Assembly: GCF_000269605.1 (NCBI RefSeq) | Contig: NZ_AKCI01000001.1 | Coordinates: forward strand, 1,302,001 to 1,366,000 | Length of the DNA stretch: 64,000 nucleotides | Source of the DNA: Scardovia wiggsiae F0424 | GTDB taxonomy: Bacteria; Actinomycetota; Actinomycetes; Actinomycetales; Bifidobacteriaceae | Direction: 5' to 3' | Shown here: piece by piece, positions 24,511-33,407 of the stretch | Layout: each line of letters begins with the position of its first letter | Position numbering within the stretch: the first letter of the stretch is position 1 | Translations under genes and position numbers: made by a program | The notes under the pieces: generated by a model | Databases searched by the model: none | Told to the model about the DNA's origin: nothing | What the model saw: only the letters and a program-made list of their open reading frames with translations

Positions 24511-25185
24511 TCACGCCCGGGAAGCTTCCTGCCGGGCTTTTCTGATCTCCTCCTCATGCTTTTTGCTTTTCGGCATGATCCACCATTTGAGCAGCGGATA
24601 GCTGACAATGACAGCCAGAAGGGTGTTGACAACAGAAGCGACTGTTGCTGCAACCTGGTCATTCCAGCCCCAGCTATGGCACAGGCTGGTGACCCATGGA
24701 GGAAGCACAAGGTTAACGATAACAATGATTACAGCCAGGATAATATATTTCCATGCAGCATTTTTAAAGCTCGAATCAGATTTGAATACCCATTTCATCT
24801 GGACAAAGAAGTTGACCACCTGGGCTATGGCTTCCGCCATAAGGAATGTCAGGAACCCGCCCAGGCCATTGGATTTGGGAGAACTGTAATTGAAGATAAG
24901 GAAACTGAACGGCTGCGTTATATGTAAGGCATTGACAAAAACAGCTGTCCCAACCCATGCCAGGATAAAGCGCGTGATCGTGGAAATATTCGACAGGATG
25001 TTGAAAAGGATGAATTCCCACAGGTTTGGATAGCGGTCCATAAAACGCCTGAATGGGTTTGAAGGTTTCTTTGCTCCAGGGCTTCCCGAATGGATATCCG
25101 GCGCCGCGGGATCCGCCGGAGTACTGCTGTCCCGGGCAATCCTGCCGGTAAATACCTGGCTGTCGTCTGGATTAGTATTACTCAT
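24511..25185 (-). CDS. GtrA-family membrane protein
   Basis: A 224-residue protein with four membrane spans in residues 45-190, beginning LWEFILFNILSNISTITRFI, and the family pattern FLMAEAIAQVVNFFVQMKWVFKSD between spans. GtrA-like proteins are proposed flippases for lipid-linked sugars used in surface glycosylation. The N-terminal 40 residues are polar and Pro/Ser-rich. The last residues (KSKKHEEEIRKARQEA) form a charged tail. It starts six bases after the GH3 gene and is followed by the GT2 gene, so the three may form one operon. Confidence 0.88.
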   Translation of the reverse strand: MSNTNPDDSQVFTGRIARDSSTPADPAAPDIHSGSPGAKKPSNPFRRFMDRYPNLWEFILFNILSNISTITRFILAWVGTAVFVNALHITQPFSFLIFNYSSPKSNGLGGFLTFLMAEAIAQVVNFFVQMKWVFKSDSSFKNAAWKYIILAVIIVIVNLVLPPWVTSLCHSWGWNDQVAATVASVVNTLLAVIVSYPLLKWWIMPKSKKHEEEIRKARQEASRA

Positions 25186-25191
25186 TGCTGA

Positions 25192-27648
25192 TCATTCCTC
25201 GATTTCTTTGTGAGTCTGTTTATTTTTTATCTGGTTACCGGCATAGCCGGAAACAAGATGCCCGATACCGCGCCAGAAATGCTTATTAGGGATATCCAGG
25301 ATGCCTTCCCTGACCATCTGGGGACTGACCATGCCATGGGTCATTTTTGCTATCGCCCGTGCAGGCATATTAAGGGTGAACAGCATATTGAGGTCCGGGG
25401 AACCTGTTTTCCTGAGCACCGCTGCAGCCCTGCGCTCCAGTATCCGGACGATCATCCTGGCAACCCAGCTGCGCGAACGCGACCATGAAGAGATGATATC
25501 TTCTGCCTGGAAAACCCCGTGATTATCATACTTTTTCTGACGGTGCCCCAGAAGATAGGCAACATCACCGTCAGTAAGATGCCTGATATCAGCACCGCGG
25601 TAATGCCCAAACTGCCCAGGAAGCACGCCGGGATCGACTGTCCCCCTGACAACATGGGTGATATGCAGAGGAAGCGTATCGGCATCAGTCCCGACCCACA
25701 CATCCCACGCTCCGGATTCTACCTGCCATGAACCTGTCTGCGTATCAAAATGGCGGAAAGTGTATCCATCAAAACTGAAGCGGATATCTTTGCTCTCACC
25801 GGGCTCAAGGTGGACTCTCCTGAACCCTTTGAGTTCACGTACCGCACGCAGCACACCGGATGTATCCTGGCTGCGCCCAACATACATCTGTGCAACTGTA
25901 TCTCCTGCCACCTGTGAAGTATTTCTAACAGTCACGGACACGCCGTCATCATCCGCCCGTATCGCATTGTATTCAAAAGTGGAATAGCTCAGGCCGTATC
26001 CGAAGGGGTACCGCACAGGGATACCTGCAGTTGAATAATACCGGTAGCCGATGAAGGGGCCTTCACGATACACTGAATCGCGCTCGGCAGAAGGGAAATT
26101 CCCTGCACTGGGGACATCCTCGTATCTCAGCGGCCACGTTTCCGCCAGATGCCCTGAGGGGTTTACATCGCCCATAAGTATGTTGGCGGCTGCGCATGCG
26201 CCAGCCTGCCCTGACAGCCCGATATACACAGCAGCCTGCGTACCTTCAAGCCAGTCAGTTTCCACGCTGGAGCCCGATACCAGCACAATAATGATTGGCT
26301 TGCCCGCTTTTTTAAGCTCTTCAAGCATACTGACCTGCGCACGGGGTATCTGCATAGTACTGCGGTCAAGCCCTTCAGATTCCGACCGTTCATCAAGCCC
26401 CATACACACAATCAGTTCGTCCACATCCTTACGGCGTGCAAGTGCTGCAGCTTCAGCAGCCAGCTCAGGGTGCGATGCACCTTGCCGGTCGTATCCCTGG
26501 GCGTATCCGGAAACCGTGATCCCCTCCCTTCTGCTTAACTCATCAAGGAGGTTATCCACGCGGGCGGCATTGACTTTGGAAGACCCGGATCCCTGGTACC
26601 GTGCTGTTTGTGCCATATCACCAATAACAGCCAGGCGCGCCCCCCACCGTATCGGCAAAACCGGGACACCGTCTTTACCCGGTTCATTCTTGAGAAGGAC
26701 AATGGACTTTTCAGCGATCTCCCGCGCGATCCTGTGATGTTCTGCGATCTGCCGGTCTGTGAGGAACCCATCCTTCCGCTGTCCGGAAGGCTGTGTGCGG
26801 CCAATAAGATCAAGGACTTCCTGGGCACGCTCAGTAACATCTTTCTCACTGAGCTCCCCGCTTTCCACGGCCTGCATGATCTCGCGGACCGACGCCAGCC
26901 CCGCAGCAGGCATCTCAAGGGATGCGCCTGCAGCTGCTGAAGCCGCAATATTATTGGAGCCGCCCCAGTCCGAAACGACCATGCCTGTATAGCCCCATTC
27001 CCCGCGGAGGATATCTGCGAGCAGATGCTTATTTTCGTGTGCATACACGCCGTTGACCATGTTGTAGGACGTCATCAGGGTCCAGGGGCGCGCTGCTTTT
27101 ACAGCGATTTCAAAAGCTGTCATATATATCTCACGCATCGTGCGCTCATCAATAACGGAGTTTGATGCCTGGCGGCGCAGCTCCTGGCTGTTCACCGCAA
27201 AATGCTTGGGGCATGAGCTGACCCCCTGGGACTGTATCCCCCTGATAAACCCTGCTGCCAGATATCCGGCAAGCTGCGGGTCTTCGGAATAATATTCAAA
27301 ATTCCTTCCACACAGGGGGTTCCGCTTCATATTGATCCCTGGGCCCAAAAGCACCTGGACTCCAAGGGTCCTGGCCTCTTCCCCCAGAGCTTTGCCCATT
27401 TTTTCTGTTTCCTTGGGATCCCATGAGTTAGCCACCGTCCCGGCAGTCGGGAAACATGTTGCAGGTTTGGATGCCCCTAATCCCAGATGGTCTCCGGAAC
27501 CAGTCTGCCTGCGTATCCCGTTCGGTCCGTCGGAAAGTACAATCGGCTCAATACCCGCCTTTACTATCCTCCGTGTTTCCCATTCAGATTGGCCGGAAAG
27601 CAGTGCTGCCCGCTGAATAAGAGTAAGGTCCTGTGCACGTAGGCCCAT
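25192..27648 (-). CDS. GH3 beta-glycosidase, cytoplasmic
   Basis: About 818 residues in the standard GH3 order: catalytic barrel (about 10-290) with GPGINMKRNPLCGRNFEYYS, KHFAVNSQE and the nucleophile Asp in GMVVSDWGG; the alpha/beta sandwich domain (about 300-540) with SIVLLKNE and QGSGSSKVN; and a fibronectin III-like domain (about 585-660, FRFSFDGYTFRHFD region). A C-terminal extension of about 120 residues is present. There is no signal peptide, so it acts on imported oligosaccharides or glycosides. The ATG at 27648 has GAGGAAAG upstream and is preferred to the far upstream start. Confidence 0.93.
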   Translation of the reverse strand: MGLRAQDLTLIQRAALLSGQSEWETRRIVKAGIEPIVLSDGPNGIRRQTGSGDHLGLGASKPATCFPTAGTVANSWDPKETEKMGKALGEEARTLGVQVLLGPGINMKRNPLCGRNFEYYSEDPQLAGYLAAGFIRGIQSQGVSSCPKHFAVNSQELRRQASNSVIDERTMREIYMTAFEIAVKAARPWTLMTSYNMVNGVYAHENKHLLADILRGEWGYTGMVVSDWGGSNNIAASAAAGASLEMPAAGLASVREIMQAVESGELSEKDVTERAQEVLDLIGRTQPSGQRKDGFLTDRQIAEHHRIAREIAEKSIVLLKNEPGKDGVPVLPIRWGARLAVIGDMAQTARYQGSGSSKVNAARVDNLLDELSRREGITVSGYAQGYDRQGASHPELAAEAAALARRKDVDELIVCMGLDERSESEGLDRSTMQIPRAQVSMLEELKKAGKPIIIVLVSGSSVETDWLEGTQAAVYIGLSGQAGACAAANILMGDVNPSGHLAETWPLRYEDVPSAGNFPSAERDSVYREGPFIGYRYYSTAGIPVRYPFGYGLSYSTFEYNAIRADDDGVSVTVRNTSQVAGDTVAQMYVGRSQDTSGVLRAVRELKGFRRVHLEPGESKDIRFSFDGYTFRHFDTQTGSWQVESGAWDVWVGTDADTLPLHITHVVRGTVDPGVLPGQFGHYRGADIRHLTDGDVAYLLGHRQKKYDNHGVFQAEDIISSWSRSRSWVARMIVRILERRAAAVLRKTGSPDLNMLFTLNMPARAIAKMTHGMVSPQMVREGILDIPNKHFWRGIGHLVSGYAGNQIKNKQTHKEIEE

Positions 27649-27691
27649 AAAAATCACTTTCCTCATATAATAGTTGCAATAGTATTTCCAT

Positions 27692-27732
27692 CGGGTGCAG
27701 ATAACAGGATCCGATCCTGTTATCTGCACCCG
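27692..27732. repeat. Perfect 41-bp palindrome between two GH3 genes
   Basis: Two perfect 20-base arms (left 27692-27711, ending CAGGATC; right 27713-27732, starting GATCCTG) flank a single centre base at 27712. It lies 69 bases downstream of the stop of the permuted GH3 gene and 43 bases upstream of the next GH3 start. Neither side has a U-tract, so it is not a standard terminator. Confidence 0.9.
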
Positions 27733-27801
27733 TATATAGCCGGGACGCTGTTTTATGATTGCTCAAAGCTACAGCGCTAAAGCATAAGACGGACGGATCC
27801 G

Positions 27802-30759
27802 TTAATTATCCGGCTGCTTTTCAGCAGAGCCTTTCTGCATATCTGAAGCACCTTTGAGCTCCCTGCGGCGCCTGAAATAACGGCGGAATGCCAGGACCTC
27901 AAGCAGGATAACAAGCACTGCCACTACTGCCAGAGCGATATAGAATGCTTTCTTCCACCACGAAGCATCCATGCTTGGCTGCCCATCTTTGTACAGCCAG
28001 CTGTTCACAGCTGTATACAGGATATTATGGGATGCTTTGCGCATCAGCTGCACAGTTTCCGCCTCATTCGTCCTGGTAATGTAGTTGGTCGTCTTCGTAG
28101 TAGCAAGCATTGCATCATTGCCGCCGCGGATGGCTTCATCTCCAATCATGGGGCCGCCGGCAAAGTAATCAGTTTCAACGAAGCCTCGGAACCCCCACTC
28201 CCCGCGGAGTACGTTATTCAGGAGATTGGGATTGGAAGCAGACCAGCGCGCGCCAATATAGTTGAAGGAACTCATCACAGCCGTCGCGCCGCCGTCTTTG
28301 GCAGCCATTTCAAACTGCCTGAGATACACTTCACGGATCGCCTGCTCGTTGGACCATGTGCACAGCATATTCATGCGGTTATCTTCCTGATCGTTCAGGG
28401 CAAAGTGCTTCATAAAGCCGTACACCCCTTTGGCCTTGGCGGCTTTCAGCTGCTGTGCCGCCATACTTCCGCCAAGTACCGGATCTTCTGAGAAATACTC
28501 GAAATTGCGGCCGGCAAACGGGGTCCTGTGCGTATTCATCGCAGGGGCATACCAGCCGGTTACATGCATCTCCCGGCCCATCTGCCCGATCAGGTCGCCG
28601 TACCTCTGTGCAAGGCCCTTGTTGAAAGTATTGGCTACCGTCGCAGAAGCGGGGAACCCGATCGACCCTACCTTGGTAAAGTTGTTATTCAGCGCTGCAG
28701 GGCCGTCAATATCGCTCTGGCGCGGCTTGCCGATAGAAGAGACTTCTGCATTGTTATAGCCTGCCATAGAGATGAGTTCGTTCATCTCGTTCACAGTCAG
28801 GTTATCAAGGAGTTTGTCCCACAGCGGGTCATCATATGATTTCCCGTACAGCTGGTAAAGCCTGGTACCGTTTTTCGCACCGGTCACCGGCATTTTTGCA
28901 GATGATTTCCCTTCGGGTGCCTTATAATCTGCGCCGACAAACTCTTTCATCTGGTCTTTCGGCATCGTGCTGGAAGCCGGTTTTGCTGTCGCCTGGCTGT
29001 AATTTGCAAAACTGTCTTTGCGCGACAGGTAGGTAACATGCCCTTCAGCATTATCAAACTGGTTAGTCACATCAGCCCTGTCGCTCCTGCGATGGTTGCC
29101 TTTGCCATAGGTAACAGGTGAATCAACGGTTACAGCTTTGGAATCGATCATATTATGGGAATCCCTGTTGATGGATATCCCGTATGATCCGGATTCAAGC
29201 ACATATGCTTTCACGTTTTTGTAATCGTAAGAGGCCATCTCTTCAAGGTCAAAGCTGATCTCAAACCTCTGCGAAGCGCCGGGGGCAAGCTCTTTTGTCT
29301 TTTCGAAACGGATCAGGTTAGCAGATGCTTTTTCGATCCCTCCGTTGGTATAAGGCGGATTATAGTAGACCTCAACGGTATCTTTGCCTGCTGTTGTGCC
29401 GGTATTCGTCACAGTCACATTAAAAGTGACCTTGCCGTTATTTACCTGCGGCTGGGTCATTGTCTGGCTGAAGGTGGTGTAGCTCATACCATAGCCAAAC
29501 GGATACTGGACAACATCATCATAAGTGATGGCACCATCCATGGCAGCGGTCTCGTAGAACCGGTACCCCACATAAATGCCTTCAACATAATTGACATAAG
29601 AGGGGACAGACGTGCCGAACATCCCTTTGACTTCATACTTCTGCATATTGTCATAATTGAAACTCCCAAAATTATTCCACCATGGGGTTTTGGTGAAGTC
29701 CTTGACAAAAGTATCTGTTGTACGTCCCGAAGGGTTCTGTTTCCCTGCAAGGATCTCGCCCAGAGCATCAAAACCGGTCTGTCCTGCAGGCGGGCACCAT
29801 AAAACAGATTTGATCTGCGGATACTGCGAAACAAAATTCAGGTTAAGGTTATTGGCGCCGTTGTACACAAGGACTACCTTCCGGAAGTTTTTTGTCACAT
29901 AGCCGATAAGGTTCTTTTCTGTCTGGCTCAGGGAAAGATAGCTGTCGCCGGCCTTGAAATCGGCATAGTCATTAGAATTATTGACGTAATGGGTCCCGCG
30001 CAGATCGAACCCGCTTCCCTCTATTTTCGTGCCGGGTTTGGAAGTTTCTACTGTGCCCATATCTGAGGGGAGGTCTGCCCCTTCACCGCCGGAGCGTGCA
30101 ATAGTGATGACAGCAGTATCAGAATAGTTTTTTGCCTTGGACAGCATAGAATCCGGATACGTATCTACAGGAGGTTCCGGGAGTGTCCAGTCCTGCCCGT
30201 TCATACCGACTACGGGGCGGGTGCTGTTATATTTCGTATAGAAATCAGAAAGCTCAGTGTTATAGCTGATGCCTGCATCTTTTAAGCCCTGAAGCAGTGA
30301 CGTTGTTGCGTAGCTGTCATTCATTGACCCGGAACCGGTGCCGCCATAGATCGGGTTTGTTGAAGCCCATCCGAATACATTGACTTTCTTTGTCTGCAGC
30401 GGCAGCTGGGAATCGTTGTTCTGCAGCATGACAATGCCTTCACGCTGGATATCGACAGCGAGTTTGCTGGCTTTTGTTATGCTTTCCTTCGAAAGTTCAT
30501 ATTTTGGAGTAGTTACCGATGTTACTATGGTGTTCAAAGGCCCGAACAGCATTGTTGCCACTGCAGCGAATACCGCGATCAGTGCGGCAATCCATGTCTG
30601 GGAACGGACCATCTTTTTAGCTGCGACATCCTTTACTGTTCTTTTGTTGACAAAAATACTGATAAGGACGGCAAGGATCAGGACAATACCTATCACAATA
30701 AGCTGAGGCCGTACTGATTTCAAGACATTAATAACATCGCTGATATTGATGCCAAGCAT
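27802..30759 (-). CDS. Membrane-anchored GH3 glycosidase with circularly permuted domains
   Basis: A 985-residue protein. Two N-terminal membrane spans (about 19-37 and 54-74) are followed by the GH3 alpha/beta sandwich domain (about 95-400: EGIVMLQNNDSQLPL, YGGTGSGSMND), a fibronectin III-like domain (about 440-560: VTNTGTTAGKDTVEVYY), then the catalytic barrel (about 615-915: RQSDIDGPAALN, FAGRNFEYFSEDPV, MKHFALNDQEDNR, nucleophile Asp in VETDYFAGG near 863), and a third span (about 935-958) before a basic tail. In standard GH3 the barrel comes first; reversed order is known for some rumen-bacterial beta-glucosidases. The orientation implies an extracellular enzyme tethered at both ends. 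Confidence 0.9.
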   Translation of the reverse strand: MLGINISDVINVLKSVRPQLIVIGIVLILAVLISIFVNKRTVKDVAAKKMVRSQTWIAALIAVFAAVATMLFGPLNTIVTSVTTPKYELSKESITKASKLAVDIQREGIVMLQNNDSQLPLQTKKVNVFGWASTNPIYGGTGSGSMNDSYATTSLLQGLKDAGISYNTELSDFYTKYNSTRPVVGMNGQDWTLPEPPVDTYPDSMLSKAKNYSDTAVITIARSGGEGADLPSDMGTVETSKPGTKIEGSGFDLRGTHYVNNSNDYADFKAGDSYLSLSQTEKNLIGYVTKNFRKVVLVYNGANNLNLNFVSQYPQIKSVLWCPPAGQTGFDALGEILAGKQNPSGRTTDTFVKDFTKTPWWNNFGSFNYDNMQKYEVKGMFGTSVPSYVNYVEGIYVGYRFYETAAMDGAITYDDVVQYPFGYGMSYTTFSQTMTQPQVNNGKVTFNVTVTNTGTTAGKDTVEVYYNPPYTNGGIEKASANLIRFEKTKELAPGASQRFEISFDLEEMASYDYKNVKAYVLESGSYGISINRDSHNMIDSKAVTVDSPVTYGKGNHRRSDRADVTNQFDNAEGHVTYLSRKDSFANYSQATAKPASSTMPKDQMKEFVGADYKAPEGKSSAKMPVTGAKNGTRLYQLYGKSYDDPLWDKLLDNLTVNEMNELISMAGYNNAEVSSIGKPRQSDIDGPAALNNNFTKVGSIGFPASATVANTFNKGLAQRYGDLIGQMGREMHVTGWYAPAMNTHRTPFAGRNFEYFSEDPVLGGSMAAQQLKAAKAKGVYGFMKHFALNDQEDNRMNMLCTWSNEQAIREVYLRQFEMAAKDGGATAVMSSFNYIGARWSASNPNLLNNVLRGEWGFRGFVETDYFAGGPMIGDEAIRGGNDAMLATTKTTNYITRTNEAETVQLMRKASHNILYTAVNSWLYKDGQPSMDASWWKKAFYIALAVVAVLVILLEVLAFRRYFRRRRELKGASDMQKGSAEKQPDN

Positions 30760-31091
30760 GTTTTTCCTTTCTTTAGCTTCCGTCCATCCGCGCAGATGGG
30801 CAGGAACCTGGTCATTTTAATACGGCGGGTCTTGCATATCCTGCTGTACACCTTCGACAGCCCAGGAAACCGGCCCTATACTTCTACAGTACCCGCAAAT
30901 CTGAAGGGAGAGAAAGGATTTCGCCATAAAACCGCAGCCTGGGACCGGTTCTGAGCACAAACAGCACTTTTAGACGCACAAACAGCATGACTAAGGAATA
31001 CAATAAAACCCTGCTGCTTTCAGACCGCAGGCAGCAGGGTAGAAAGGGCAGAAGGATATTTCAGGCTGCAGGGGTGCCCTGAGGATACCCT
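30760..31091. other. Intergenic spacer between the permuted GH3 gene and araA
   Basis: This 332-base spacer holds the araA terminator at its right end and the upstream region of the permuted GH3 gene at its left. AAAGGAAAAAC lies before the GH3 ATG as ribosome-binding site. I see no gene, tRNA or clear operator in the rest. Confidence 0.6.
31003..31041 (-). terminator. Rho-independent terminator after araA
   Basis: On the minus strand ACCCTGCTGC and GCAGCAGGGT pair over ten bases around a 13-base loop and are followed by TTTTATT. It lies about 50 bases past the araA stop codon and ends the arabinose operon. Confidence 0.85.
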
Positions 31092-32606
31092 TTAGAAATG
31101 CCCGTTAAGCCGATAATACACATCGCTGAGCTGAAGCCCTTTCTCGAAGCCGGCAGCGGATGTATCCTCATCAATAATAGCAAGCTCTACACCGGCTATG
31201 CGTGCAAAATCTTCCCAGGCCTCACGACCGGCAGCGGTAGTCATGCATGTATGGTGGGCGGCACCCGCAAGAAGCCAGCACTGGACAGATGTTTTCAGCG
31301 ACGGTTTAGGCTCCCACAATGCACGTGCGGTAGGAAGCTTGGGAAGCTCCCGGTCCGGCTGCACAACGTCCACCACATTCATAACAAGGCGGAACCGCTC
31401 GCGCATATCGGCAAGGGAAACAACAACAGCGTCTTTCTTAGGCGTAGCGGTAAAAACCAGACGCACCGGATCTTCTTTCCCGCCAATACCAAGCGGATGT
31501 ATCTCAAGGCTGGCTCTGCCGTCAGTCTTCAGCGTTGGCGAGACTTCCAGCATATGTGCTCCCAGTATTTTTTCTTTTCCGGAAACGAAATTGTAGGAAT
31601 AATCTTCCATCAGCGAGCAGCCGCCTTCAAGGCCATACCCCATAACATTCCCCACGCGCACGAGTACGGAAGTTTTCCAGTCTCCCTCTGCGCTGAAACC
31701 GTAACCGTCCGCCATCAGACGCTGTGCACCGACACCGGGGAGCTGCCTGAGCGGCCCGAGGTCTTCAAAATTATCCGTTGCTGCCGCTGCGCCAATATCA
31801 GCAAGCATATTGCGCATGCCTGCTTCCTCCCGGGCAGCTGTAACCAGGGAATCATACCGTGAATCAAGAAGCTCAGGGGCTATATCATATTCACGCTTAT
31901 AATCGTCGATGATCGCCCTGACCTGGTCATCGCCTGCCTTATCAACATATGCTGCCAGTTCATTGACCGGCCAGGTATTGACGGAAGTCCCGAATACACG
32001 CTCTGCTTCCGTTTTGTCGCCTTCAGTCACAGCGACATTGCGCATATTGTCGCCCCAGCGGCAGACCTTCATAGTGTTGGCGGCATTCCAGCCCGCACAT
32101 GCCCGTGCCCACACACCGATACGCTGTGCAACATCAGGGTCGGTGTAGTGTCCCGCAACGATTTTACGCGGTATCCCAAGGCGGGTGACAATATAGCCGA
32201 ATTCACGGTCGCCATGGGCAGCCTGGTTAAGGTTCATGAAGTCCATATCCATGGTATCCCAGGGGATCTCAAGGTGATGCTGGGTATTGAGCTGGAGCAG
32301 CGGCTTATGGAGTTCGTTCAGGCCGCGTATCCACATTTTTGCCGGGCTGAATGTGTGCATCCATGCAATCACACCGATGCATTCCGGGTGCGATGAAGCA
32401 TCGATCATAAAATTCCTTATAGAGTCGGAATCTTTCAGCGTCGGTTTCAGGACCAGCTTCACGGGGATATCCGGAGAGGCATCCAGCGTTTCCACAATAT
32501 CATGGGACTGTCTGGCTACCTGCTGCAGGGCTTCTTCGCCATACAGATCCTGCGATCCGACTGCAAACCAGATCTCTTTGCCCTCAAACGGGTTTTCCAT
32601 TGCCAT
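31092..32606 (-). CDS. araA: L-arabinose isomerase
   Basis: Interconverts L-arabinose and L-ribulose; 504 residues, the normal length. Recognisable segments are [17 protein letters not shown] at the N-terminus, the conserved HGDREFGYI region near residue 128, the catalytic Glu in [12 protein letters not shown], the second Glu in FMEDYSY-like [11 protein letters not shown] and a metal-ligand His in [11 protein letters not shown], with AGAAHHTCM near the C-terminus. AAGGAG precedes the ATG. It is the third gene of araB-araD-araA, 20 bases after araD. Confidence 0.97.
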   Translation of the reverse strand: MAMENPFEGKEIWFAVGSQDLYGEEALQQVARQSHDIVETLDASPDIPVKLVLKPTLKDSDSIRNFMIDASSHPECIGVIAWMHTFSPAKMWIRGLNELHKPLLQLNTQHHLEIPWDTMDMDFMNLNQAAHGDREFGYIVTRLGIPRKIVAGHYTDPDVAQRIGVWARACAGWNAANTMKVCRWGDNMRNVAVTEGDKTEAERVFGTSVNTWPVNELAAYVDKAGDDQVRAIIDDYKREYDIAPELLDSRYDSLVTAAREEAGMRNMLADIGAAAATDNFEDLGPLRQLPGVGAQRLMADGYGFSAEGDWKTSVLVRVGNVMGYGLEGGCSLMEDYSYNFVSGKEKILGAHMLEVSPTLKTDGRASLEIHPLGIGGKEDPVRLVFTATPKKDAVVVSLADMRERFRLVMNVVDVVQPDRELPKLPTARALWEPKPSLKTSVQCWLLAGAAHHTCMTTAAGREAWEDFARIAGVELAIIDEDTSAAGFEKGLQLSDVYYRLNGHF

Positions 32607-32626
32607 AATTACTCCTTGGTTATTAA

Positions 32627-33325
32627 CTATTTGCCTTGCTGGCCGTATACGTTCTGATAACGGTCATTGAGTCTGTCGATATCTTCCTGCGGGATAGGGA
32701 TCACTCCCCCTATCATCTGCGCTGCCCACACTGTATGGGCAACTTCTTCCGTCATAGCTGCCGCCTTGACTGCTGCTTCAGCACTCCTGCCAATAGTGAA
32801 CGGGCCATGGTTCTGCATGATGACAGCGGGGGATTTCGGATATTTTTTCAGTGTTTCGACCACACCTTCGCCGATAGCTTCAGAGCCGATAAGCCGGAAT
32901 GGCCCTACCGGGACTTCTCCGCCAAATTCATCACCCATCATGGTGAGTACGCAGGGGATATTCTTCCCTGTCGCTGCCCAGGCCGTGGCATATGTGGAAT
33001 GGGTATGGACGACACCGTATACTTCCGGCATCATGCGGTAGATATATGCATGGGAAGCAGTGTCGGAAGATGGGGCTGCCTCGCCGTCTACCACATTCCC
33101 TTCCAGATCGCACACCACCATAGATTCCGGCGTAAGGTTTTCGTACCTTATGCCCGAAGGTTTGATAACCATGAGATCCGCGGTATGCAGGCGCTGTGAT
33201 ACATTCCCGGCAGTCCATACTACAAGGTTCCATGCAATCAGCTGCTGGTGGAGGTCTGACACTTCTTTCCGCACGCGCATGACTTCGCTGCGGGTTTCCT
33301 GAGGATAATCATTGAGAGTTGGCAT
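32627..33325 (-). CDS. araD: L-ribulose-5-phosphate 4-epimerase
   Basis: Converts L-ribulose 5-phosphate to D-xylulose 5-phosphate, which bifidobacteria feed into the phosphoketolase pathway. It has 232 residues of the class II aldolase fold. The phosphate-binding region is WTAGNVSQR, followed by [13 protein letters not shown], and the zinc ligands are in [13 protein letters not shown], with a third His in [14 protein letters not shown] lies before the ATG. It is the middle gene of araB-araD-araA, about 80 bases after araB. Confidence 0.97.
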   Translation of the reverse strand: MPTLNDYPQETRSEVMRVRKEVSDLHQQLIAWNLVVWTAGNVSQRLHTADLMVIKPSGIRYENLTPESMVVCDLEGNVVDGEAAPSSDTASHAYIYRMMPEVYGVVHTHSTYATAWAATGKNIPCVLTMMGDEFGGEVPVGPFRLIGSEAIGEGVVETLKKYPKSPAVIMQNHGPFTIGRSAEAAVKAAAMTEEVAHTVWAAQMIGGVIPIPQEDIDRLNDRYQNVYGQQGK

Positions 33326-33407
33326 ATTGCTCCTGTCTGTCTATTTGTTTTCCCAATAGTTACGGCATCGTAGTTTTCACTGCTGCCGGTTTCCGACGCT
33401 TCCCACC

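Noticed and set aside
23695-24927. A 410-codon plus-strand frame across the GT2 and gtrA genes
   Set aside because: It is antisense to two clear genes, has Cys/His-rich random composition and no family motif.
26555-26563. A DnaA-box-like TTATCCACG inside the GH3 gene
   Set aside because: A single one-mismatch site in a coding region with no neighbouring boxes is expected by chance.
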